Shown here one piece after another: positions 56,052 to 64,000 of a stretch of DNA of 64,000 bases. Position 1 is the first letter of the stretch. Every line of letters begins with the position of its first letter. The notes beneath the pieces are model-generated. The model was not told the origin of the DNA and made no database searches. It saw only the letters and a list, made by a program, of their open reading frames with translations. This DNA comes from Thereva unica (Eukaryota > Arthropoda > Insecta > Diptera > Therevidae). The stretch is from assembly GCA_949987705.1 (NCBI GenBank), contig CATLJY010000146.1:62001-126000 (forward strand). Direction: 5' to 3'. A program made the translations under genes and the position numbers.

Positions 56052-57575
56052 TGAGTCATTCATTTCCACGTGATTGTAGGGATGCACTGTCAAAATTTCA
56101 GCCCTTCAGCCCCAGCGGTTTGGGTTAACTCCATTTCACCCCTTTAGGGGATGAATTTCGAAAAATCGATTTATAGTGGATCTCCACGTCATTATAGGGA
56201 TGCACTGTCAAAATTTCAGCCCTATAGCTCCAGCGGTTTTGGGTTGACCCCATGAATTTGGGATGAATTTCGAAAAGTTGCTTCTTAGTGGATGTCCACG
56301 CCATTATAGGGATGCACTGTCAAAATTTCAGCCCTATAGCTCAGGCGGTTTGGGTAAACCCCATTTCCCCCTTTGGGGAACGAATTTCGAAAAATCGCTT
56401 GTTAGTGGATGTTCACGTCATTATTGGTATTCACTGTCAAAATTTCAGTCCTATAGCTCCAGAGGTTTTGGGTTGACCCCATTTCATCCCCTTATGGGAT
56501 GAATTTCGCAAAATCGCTTGTTAGTGGATGTTCACGTCATTATAAGGATGCACTGTAAAAATTTCAGCCCTATAGCTCCAGCGGTTTGGTAAACCCCATT
56601 TCACCCCCTTAGGGGATGAATTTCGAAAAATCGCTTCTTAGTGGATGTCCACGTCATTATAGGGATGCACTGTCAAAATTTCAGCCCTATAGCTCAGGCG
56701 GTTTGGGTAAACCCCATTTCCCCCTTTGGGGAACGAATTTCGAAAAATCGCTTGTTAGTGGATGTTCACGTCATTATAAGGATGCACTGTAAAAATTTCA
56801 GCCCTATAGCTCCAGCGGTTTGGTAAACCCCATTTCACCCCCTTAGGGGATGAATTTCGAAAAATCGCTTCTTAGTGGATGTCCACGTCATTATAGGGAT
56901 GCACTGTCAAAATTTCAGCCCTATAGCTCAGGCGGTTTGGGTAAACCCCATTTCCCCCTTTGGGGAACGAATTTCGAAAAATCGCTTGTTAGTGGATGTT
57001 CACGTCATTATTGGTATTCACTGTCAAAATTTCAGCCCTATAGCTCCAGAGGTTTTGGGTTGACCCCATTTCACCCCCTTATGGGATGAATTTCGCAAAA
57101 TCGCTTGTTAGTGGATGTTCACGTCATTATAAGGATGCACTGTAAAAATTTCAGCCCTATAGCTCCAGCGGTTTGGTAAACCCCATTTCACCCCCTTAGG
57201 GGATGAATTTCGAAAAATCGCTTCTTAGTGGATGTCCACGTCATTATAGGGATGCACTGTCAAAATTTCAGCCCTATAGCTCAGGCGGTTTGGGTAAACC
57301 CCATTTCCCCCTTTGGGGAACGAATTTCGAAAAATCGCTTGTTAGTGGATGTTCACGTCATTATTGGTATTCACTGTCAAAATTTCAGCCCTATAGCTCC
57401 AGAGGTTTTGGGTTGACCCCATTTCACCCCCTTATGGGATGAATTTCGCAAAATCGCTTGTTAGTGGATGTTCACGTCATTATAAGGATGCACTGTAAAA
57501 ATTTCAGCCCTATATCTCCAGCGGTTTGGGTAAACCCCATTTCACCCCCTTAGGGGATGAATTTCGAAAAATCGC
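56052..57575. repeat. 117-bp minisatellite, about 13 units, with a 353-bp trimer
   Basis: The unit reads TTTCAGCCCTATAGCTCCAG, CGGTTTGGGTAAACCCCATT, (T)CACCCCCTTAGGGGATGAA, TTTCGAAAAATCGCTT, then TTAGTGGATGT(C/T)CACGTCATTA. Three variants alternate, giving a 353-bp higher-order period (56850 to 57203). Each unit holds a short inverted block GGGTAAACCCCATTTC...CCCCTTAGGGGATG. Repeated 61-79-codon open frames here are by-products of the repeat and not genes. Confidence 0.88.
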
Positions 57576-57853
57576 CTTTCTGAGATTTGAAACAAATAAT
57601 TTTAAACCAGAATTGTCTAATCTTTCAATTGGTGGCATTAATAATGTTCTACGATATACATTAGCCGAGATACCAGGCGTAGAGCGTAAAAAATGGTGAC
57701 AAATCTTACTAATTAATTAATTAAAAAAAAACTAATCAAAATAGCGAAAAACGGAAACTTACTTCCACCTTCTGGGGTATCCATGCATCTACAAAAAAAA
57801 TTTCAGATTTCTATCTCTTCTAGTTTGGCTACAATGCGTGACGGTACGCACAA

Positions 57854-57914
57854 GCAGACACACAGATACACAGACACACAGATACACAGACACACAGACA
57901 CACAGACACACACT
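57854..57914 (+). repeat. (ACAGACAC)n microsatellite
   Basis: Runs of CAGACACACAGATACACAGA near the 5' end of the Helitron (minus strand). Confidence 0.85.
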
Positions 57915-58188
57915 TTCCTTTATTAATATAGAAGAAGATAAATAACAAAAAATGTATCTTACTTATATTATGATACCTTATTATTATTTTACGGATATTA
58001 TTTAATATTATAATGAATATTTAAGTTTGTAAAAGAAATAAATTTTATTTTCAGTTATGTTATAACTTGCATTTTTTTATTTTAAATTATTTCCAGTTTT
58101 GTATTGCGAAATTCCCGGGAATTTCCCGGGATCCCGGGAAGGTACCAATATATATCCCGTTTCCCGGGATGCTGAATATAGCCGGGAA

Positions 58189-58455
58189 ATGGAAGAATAC
58201 ATGAAACTTGACCATATGGAGGAAATAGCAGCGCAAGATATCCCTGAAAACCATTACTATCTTCCACATCATTTCGTACTCAAACCTGAAAGTTACTCAA
58301 CCCGGCTCTGCCACCAGTCCAAAGAGGTTCAGCTTTACAAGACCAAGCTATTACAAGGGCTAAATTGTTTAAGTGATAATCCGGGAGGCCTCGATACAGT
58401 TGCGTCGAGAGCATTAAAGCACTTTGACATTTTAAGAATAATCACTTTGTGTTAA
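58189..58455 (+). pseudogene. pol: Third BEL/Pao RT start, after the hAT insertion
   Basis: The frame continues the pol spacer at the insertion point: EEYMKLDHMEEI, Y-Y-L-P-H-H-F-V-L-K-P, then similarity decays into unrelated-looking codons. This corresponds to LPHHAxxKP before the RT palm in the other BEL/Pao copies. Further pol pieces may lie at 58460-58870 but are too degenerate to call. Confidence 0.7.
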
Positions 58456-60842
58456 GTCATATTATAGAGATTATTTTCAACAAGTCTATTGACGAACAGA
58501 ATTTCTTTGCTATGGGAGCTAAACTGCAAAGGCTACTGGACTCGATGAACCCAGTGAAGGAGTTTCTTTAGGCTAACACTGGCATATCATCGGGAGAAAA
58601 TTAGGTATTACAGGACATCGGAATTGGACTATCGCCCGGAGAGAGGTATCATTTTATTCTTGGCTGAATTATATTGGCACTTACCGAAGAGCGGATGACA
58701 TAGGAGGATATGGCCCAGAGTATTGGGGCTACAATGAGCCAGTTACTCCAGAAGCGAAGACTGGAAAATATTGAGTGCGTTAGTTACGCATTTAAGGTAA
58801 CTGGTCCAGCATTATCGTTGTATTCTCCGGCAGAAATCTACACGCTAAGAAAAGGACTAAGTAAAGGTAGATAGGCTATAACGACTACTCCCACAATTAC
58901 AAGAGCCAACTGATTATAATACGTGGAACAGTTTTTTTCTCTAAAATCATCAAAATCGGAGCCTTTCCTGTAGTCCATGGAAATGGTACTTTAACATTGC
59001 AAAAACGCAGGACAAGGTCTTATTTTTGGATTTTGTGAGGATCGGTGTAAGGTTAAATTTGAGTATTCCGGATCCCCGGCTATCCCATTTGGCCGCCATC
59101 TTGGAAAAGGTGTGCAAATGAGCTTTCCACTATATCTCCATAACAGTACATCTTACAGAAAATTTTTAAGGGGATTTTTTTATTTAGAATTAAATTATTT
59201 AAAATTTATTATAAAAGCTATTTTGTGGTAAATTGAATAATTAAGAAGTTATAAGCCTTAGAAAGCAAAACTTAGTAACAATATTTTCTTTTAAAGGCTA
59301 TAACTTTTTTTCCTTAAATTTTAACAAAAAAAAAAAAAAAAAAACACTAATAACAAGTTTTTTAGAGTGTTTCATAAGGAATAATAATTTTCATTCATAC
59401 ATTTTTTAATTTCATTCACCAGGAACTGTTTTACAGCGCCCCGAAGGTGTGAAGATTTTCGGAATATTTTTTTACGATTTTACCTCGTCCTTTCCCTAGA
59501 AATTTTAAACAGGTAGTAAGTAATAATAATGAATGAATAGCTTGACGTTATAAAAAATCCCGATGTTTGAATAATCAATAATGTAATAAAATTGGTTAGC
59601 AATTTATTGCGGGTTTTTATTGCTGTTATGCTGTGTTTTACAAGGTACGATATGGTTTTAATTGCAATTCTTTGAATAATAACATGGATTAGTTACTCCA
59701 TTTTTTTTAAATAATTTGTGTTAGGGCTGCACACAAAAGTGATTCATACAGTTGTGATTACTAACTATTTCTCCAGTTTAAACTGACATAAATAGTGACC
59801 AACAAATAGCAGTATCAATTGATTTTGAAACATTTTAAATATTTACTTTCCAAATACATATCAGTTTGATAATGAAAAAGTGTTGTGTGAAAAAAAAACA
59901 GAACGAACAATTTCATATACCTATTTTTGGCATTGAATTTAAAATACCCTCGAAACAACTTGAATATAGTCATGGTAATGACTAGGAAATTTTGTATTTT
60001 ATCATTTTAGTCGAAAGTCACCACCTTCAATAAACGTATTTTGCTTCTAAAATGATTCTAAACTGCTGGATATATGTTGATATCATTAAATATTCTATCT
60101 ATGTATAAGCATACATATGTACAAATCAGTAGCAAAAAATGTTTGCATTTATGAGGGATAAGGCTGAAGAGCATTTTATAAGCCTTTCTTAAGGCAAGTT
60201 TAATAATATTCAAAGATTACGAAAGGTTTCGGTCCCTTCTTTGAAATGGGTAGAAAATCAACTCGAAATCTGTGAATGATTTCCACTTTCGTCGACCCAT
60301 ATAAAATATGTAAAAAACTTATGGATAAACATTAAAGAGGACGAACATTTACTTTTATACTTATCGATATACTGAATCGTTGAGTGTCATGTAGTAAGAA
60401 AGTTTGCCTGACGCCGGGTATATTATGTAATAAAAACCATCAGATAGTTTTACATTGTTCTGATAGAAGTGTGAATATTATAAAAGAAATCTCCGAAACA
60501 CAGACTATCCAGAATATGTTACCTGTGAAAATATTCCCTTTGTTCATTCTAATGAACTGTAGCTATTTCCATTTCAACTAAGGTTGGTATATGATTTTAA
60601 AATAGAAACAAATAGAAATAAAGCACTGGACTTCCGATATTTTCAGTAGTAAGACGGATTTTAATGCGGTTTCTTGCGTTCGATTCGTGAGAGCGTCTAC
60701 AAACTTTGTGAGTGGTGGTGATTAATTAATTTTGGAAAAATGTATTTTTGCAATAAAAACATGCATTTTAGAAGTGCATCTCAAACAGACATTAAATAAT
60801 AAATGTACATCTCGGTAAATATTAATGGGTTCAAGTTTTGCT
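58456..60842. other. No gene; decayed pol then AT-rich DNA
   Basis: 58456-58870 may be highly decayed BEL/Pao pol. Beyond it there is AT-rich DNA with an A-run at 59325-59344 and no recognised coding or RNA gene. Confidence 0.4.
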
Positions 60843-61055
60843 GCTCGGGGGTTTTTGGGGTCGTTGAACGCGAATATAATGACGGCAACGGGCACCAAGG
60901 TACCTGGTGCTCAGGGTGGGCGGTATCAAGACCGTCTCCTGCAGTTGTATGGGAATTCGTAAGATAATTACTTATTCTGGGGTTTTTGCAGTCGCTGAAC
61001 ACGAATATAGCGACGGCAACGGTCTCCGAAGTATTTGGTGCCCAGGGTGGACGGT
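60843..61055 (+). repeat. Two-unit tandem repeat, ~133 bp apart
   Basis: 60846-60930 and 60979-61060 share GGGGTTTTTG(G/C)(G/A)GTCG, GAACACGAATATA, GACGGCAACGG, GGTGC(T/C)CAGGGTGG and CGGTATCA. Non-coding. Confidence 0.65.
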
Positions 61056-61378
61056 ATCAGCGGAATTATTTGAATTGAAATGTATTTTACCTGAATTGAA
61101 ATGTTTTTGTTTAAAATTTATTTAAATATTATAAGAAAGGTGCTGATGTAAACAATGTTTTGAAAAATAATTTCTGAAATCCAAATATACATTCGTAATT
61201 CTGTTTGTATATTTTATTGTTCAAAAACATCAAAAACTGGTACTAAGAGAATTGACAAGAACAATAAGTATTAAAATGTTTATTATTAGTTATTGAAGAT
61301 CTCTTCTTCATTTTCTTCCTCAGTGCACTGGGATTCATCCGATTATAGCTCTTTTTCATAATCATTATATTGTATTAA

Positions 61379-61764
61379 TCAATTTTTAAAATTAGTGCAA
61401 TTGCAACCCGCACAATTTATCCACGCAAGATTGCAGATTAATCCATGCTTTCTACATCCACATGAATTATCGCAATCTTTTTTCCAGAAAATTAAATTCA
61501 TGACACTGGGTGGACCAGTAGGTTCTGCCATCCATACCGGAATTAGTAGAGTAGAATTTTTATATGTCCCCATCGCCAATCTGCTGGATTTAAAACATCT
61601 TCCCCGTACAACATCTCTGCACTTGTAAATACACTCCCTTTAAATGGTGCGTGAATGCATCTACGGTAGGCAGAGTTTGACCGATGCGGACTTTCTTCGG
61701 ACTTTGAAATACATCTTGTAGCTACAAGTTTTAGCCAACTGAATATTATTGGGCTTGAACTCAT
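61379..61764 (-). pseudogene. Fragment of a repetitive Cys-rich (CXC-like) protein
   Basis: The minus frame 61543-61764 ends with LNPADWRWG. The frame 61379-61579 has P-T-G-P-P-S-V-M-N-L-I-F followed by C-x-x-x-C-G-C-R-K-H-G-L-I-C and C-A-G-C-N-C. The order NPxDWGW...PPxxxxxxIxCxCxxGCxxxCGCRKxGLxC...C is familiar from dispersed, multi-copy insect open frames ending in a tesmin/TSO1-like cysteine domain. An acidic tail follows toward 61310. Two frames and several lost cysteines show decay. The function of the family is unknown to me. Confidence 0.5.
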
Positions 61765-61959
61765 CGTCTTCCTAAATGTCAGTGGAGCATTATACCTTGC
61801 TAGTAGTAGTTGACAGCCGTATTTAACTCTGTCTTCAGAGAGCGTTGAAGTAATACGTAATGCAATTTGGGGGTGGGGGGTTGTAAAACGTTACGATGCG
61901 TTACAGGGGCGGGGGTGGGGTTCGAACAACGCGTTACGTAACATTGTTTTTTTTTTTAA

Positions 61960-63285
61960 TCTATATATATATGTATATATAAATGAATCATTGTTTTGTA
62001 TGTAATCTATGTTTGAAAAATTGGCTGTATGAAATGACCGATTGAGTGTGGTTTATGTTAGAAGACCTCAATAGCAAGGTTTATGAATATAGTTTTCATG
62101 ATTATGTCTGTTGGTATTTTTGTAATGGCGCTTGAAAAAGAATTGTCGATATCCTTATTGGAAATTCTTCGCATTTAATTTATATGATTTGTACGTGAAA
62201 TCGGTTTGTTTTATTAAATGAAATAAAAAAAAGTAAAACCGTTCTAAAAAAGGATTGCAGCAGCGATAGTGGTGTCAAATTATAAATGCATTAACCGAAA
62301 CGTAACAGTAGTAACGTTAGAGTGCGTTTACATGTTACTCTCATTAGGCTGGCGTACACGGGTCAATATTTAACACTTGGTTAACCGGTTTGTTATCATA
62401 CTCTCGGGGTACATGGGTCTTGCTTCACCAAGATTAACTTATCTATAAGGCATTTGTTTCTTTATCTATAAGGCATTTGTGCATGTGTTAGTTTTTAAGC
62501 AAAAATTTTTGTTGAACAAGGTACAATACTTCCCGCTCTTGCTATTGACCCAATTTTTATGTTAAAATGGACTTGTAGTTTTCGACAAAGGCAGATGTGA
62601 AAAAGAACAAAAAATATCAAAGTTGGCGCAGCCGAGCGGTTACTTTAACAATTTTAGTTAGGTTCAGCAAAGAAAATCGATACAGTTCGAAACGAACGTT
62701 GGAAAATCGTTGATGCATTGTGTGTCGGAAAGCATATGTCCAATATCAATATGGTCGTCAGATTTGTTCATAACTTTTACTTGCAATCCGCAATGGGATG
62801 GGACTGAATCATGATGCATGTTAGAAATATTCAAAGCGGTATTTAAGAGCATTGATTTCTGAAAATGTAATCGGGAACAATGGTTACCCAATGTATCTTC
62901 GTCCAAGACGTTCAATGCTTGCTATTGTCCAAGACGTTCAATGCTCTCATAAATGTTGAATTTTGCAATTCCGTCGAATCAATCAAATTCATATTCAAAT
63001 ATATAATGAAGGGGAGGGACATGGCTGTTTTTGGTGCTGCTAATGCAAATGCGATCGGCAAAATAACACAATATTAAATATGACGTAGTGTTAGCAATAA
63101 TCTAGCGGTATGGCAATTTCTTTCATTCGCCATTCATAAAAGATATGCAACTGTTGTTCATTTGGTTGGACATCTAGAAAATGACCAGCGTCTATATTGT
63201 ACAACGGATAATGCTGCGGAAAGAGCTGAATGGTAACCATCCACCACATTGATGGGTGCAGCGAGGCGCAACGGGTTCCAGCTAG
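61960..63285 (+). mobile_element. Helitron with Rep remnant
   Basis: Starts TCTATATATATATG after A (61959) and ends GGGTTCCAGCTAG (63285) before T. The related MITE copy gives the uninterrupted site. Length 1,326 bp. It carries part of the Helitron Rep-like coding region near its 3' end. Confidence 0.8.
62870..63240 (+). pseudogene. Helitron Rep (Helitron-like N domain) fragment
   Basis: Frames in order: GNNGYPMYLRP (about 62875), then INVEFCNSVESIKFIFKYIMKGRDMAVF (within 62880-63077), KITQY, and after TAA, LAVWQFLSFAIHKRYATVVH and LVGHLENDQRLY. These equal the N-G-Y-P...V-E-Y-C-x-S-x-K-S-I-K-Y-x-x-K-Y...K-G-x-D-x-A and A-x-W-R-I-x-x-F-x-I-H...V-x-H-L-x-V-H-L-E-N motifs of autonomous Helitrons. 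A small internal duplication (GTCCAAGACGTTCAATGC at 62901 and 62930) disturbs the frame. The catalytic rolling-circle Tyr motif and the helicase are absent. Confidence 0.8.
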
Positions 63286-63345
63286 TTAAATAAAAAAATA
63301 GGAAATTCAAATCTCCCAACTTAGCAACCCTTTTCGTTTATGTTT

Positions 63346-63935
63346 TACGGGGAGTCCGTCAATTGTATTATGTACGTCTTTTTTATTTTGTCACCAAAAC
63401 AGCAGTCCTGAAATTGATGTTTGAGCAAACACGGCCAAAACGGGCCATTAAAGGGCTCATATACAGGGTGGATAGGTCTTGGATAGTCGAACAAAAAATC
63501 TTATGGATGGGGGGGGGGCGGTGTTAATCATAACTGTCTAGCCGCTAGGGCGTTTTAAAACTTTTTTGCTAGAGGTTTACATACCATGTATTTTTGTAGT
63601 CCTATTAAATATTTTCATGAATGAGACAGCAATCTACGCAAAATACTCCCACCTTTCTAAAACTGTAAAAGTCAAGGGACCAACCCACCAACGTCAAAAT
63701 TTTGTTTGTTTTTACTAAAATTTCCACTTCAAAGCGGCGAAACCGTTATGTTTCCCCCCTGTAAATCTGTCAATTAGTCGTATTTTAATTTTGTTTTCCA
63801 CAAGACACGACATCACCTACACACAAGATATTAGCATTGCTTGATGCGAATGCGAATGTCGATACGAATGATAAAAATGATGCCATTCGTAACTTCCCTC
63901 ATTGCGAGTTAAAAATCTCTTGTTTTACTTATTAC
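63346..63935. other. Extra ~590 bp within the second MITE copy
   Basis: Absent from the 392-bp copy. No coding, no clean TIR. It starts GGGGAGTCCGTCAATTG. Either an insertion or internal sequence that the shorter copy has lost. Confidence 0.45.
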
Positions 63936-64000
63936 CGCAAACGCGATTAAAACAATAAAAAAGCTATTTTAGCGGCTTTCCGGTACTTTGCGCCATATAA

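Larger units (their letters stand above)
55786..57938 (-). mobile_element. Helitron packed with a 117-bp minisatellite
   Basis: Read on the minus strand it starts TCTTCTTCTATATTAATAAA after A and ends GGCACGCGGGTTTTATGCTAG before T, the Helitron rule. A GC-rich hairpin is possible before CTAG. The inside is (CTGTGTGT)n, a unique stretch and then the minisatellite. No Rep coding. It sits at the 3' end of the hAT transposase gene. Confidence 0.75.
53464..58188 (+). mobile_element. hAT element with CCCGGGAA-rich ends
   Basis: It inserted in BEL/Pao pol, with ATGGAAG at 53457-53463 and 58189-58195 (7-8-bp duplication typical of hAT). The left end starts TAGAGGTTTCTTCCCGGG. TTCCCGGG/CCCGGGAA palindromes recur within ~100 bp of each end (53474-53575 and 58108-58188). 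It codes for one hAT transposase. A Helitron sits in its 3' part. The extreme right terminus is not a clean mirror of the left one. Confidence 0.82.
50308..58455 (+). mobile_element. Third BEL/Pao element, plus strand, broken by hAT and SINEs
   Basis: The primer site TGGTCATTTGAGCCGGAT at 50308-50325 resembles the tRNA-Tyr type with changes. Gag (50460-51991), protease (52690-53226), pol start (53253-53456) and the next pol segment (58189-58455) follow in order. Insertions split it at 51630-51683, about 52111-52570 and 53464-58188. RT, integrase and the 3' LTR are not found beyond 58455. Confidence 0.78.
61838..64000 (-). mobile_element. Second copy of the 392-bp MITE family, split, running off the window
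   Basis: 61838-61959 (GAGCGTTGAAGTAATACGTA end, TTACGATGCGTTACAGGGGC), 63286-63345 (ATTCAAATCTCCCAACTTAG, CAACCCTTTTCGTTTATG) and 63936-64000 (GCGATTAAAACAATAAA, TTTTAGCGGCTTTCCGGTAC) are the successive parts of the 46955-47346 MITE in reverse order. They are separated by a Helitron and by a second ~590-bp stretch. Confidence 0.78.

Noticed and set aside
56263..57442. Repeated 61-79-codon open frames
   Set aside because: By-products of the 117-bp minisatellite; identical because the DNA repeats.
60384..60581. 65-codon frame
   Set aside because: AT-rich intergenic DNA, no domain, length expected by chance.

Overview
This is a eukaryotic, almost certainly insect, window that is essentially all repetitive DNA. 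I see no host gene that I would defend. The evidence for an insect is the mixture of BEL/Pao LTR retrotransposons, a Jockey-type LINE, other LINE remnants whose 3' UTR carries a (GGTTA)n-like stretch, hAT, PIF/Harbinger-like and pogo-like DNA transposons, Helitrons and tRNA-derived SINEs. The order of insect cannot be fixed from this window. Many open frames have no ATG, so only frames with a recognisable domain or a true ATG are annotated.

Left part (1-17.8 kb): a non-autonomous Helitron (521-1918); a PIF/Harbinger-like element with a transposase fragment (3797-4487); a Helitron Rep remnant (to 5461); a 6.5-kb imperfect palindrome (6071-12603) whose centre holds two copies of one LINE placed tail to tail; two LINE 3' ends (13.5-14.1 and 17.0-17.4 kb); and a 335-bp MITE.

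Centre (18.1-46.7 kb): one nest. An env-carrying BEL/Pao element on the minus strand (5' LTR 46284-46737, gag-protease 43.9-46.2 kb, RT-integrase-env 18.1-21.7 kb) was split in pol by a second BEL/Pao element (21664-43665). The second element has 816-bp LTRs and a tRNA-Tyr-type primer site. Its 5' LTR was then cut twice: first by a 6.7-kb composite of Helitron-, SINE- and MITE-like pieces (29782-36485) that includes a small TIR element coding only for a PHD-like finger (35251-36393), and then by a full-length Jockey LINE with both ORFs open (36661-43324). The LINE carries a MITE in its 3' UTR. The target-site repeats and the lengths of the LTR pieces agree with this order.

Right part (46.7-64 kb): a ~120-bp satellite with an ~863-bp higher-order unit, interrupted by a TAA-flanked MITE. 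Next is a third BEL/Pao element on the plus strand (50.3-58.5 kb) broken by a nearly intact hAT element (53464-58188), which in turn holds a Helitron packed with a 117-bp minisatellite (55786-57938). The window ends in a second copy of the satellite-resident MITE family, split by another Helitron (61960-63285) that keeps a Rep remnant.

Nothing here forms a host pathway. The genes present are gag, pol, env, transposase, Rep and LINE proteins serving their own elements, and nearly all are broken. The clear exceptions are the two Jockey ORFs, the 673-codon LINE frame and the PHD-like ORF.
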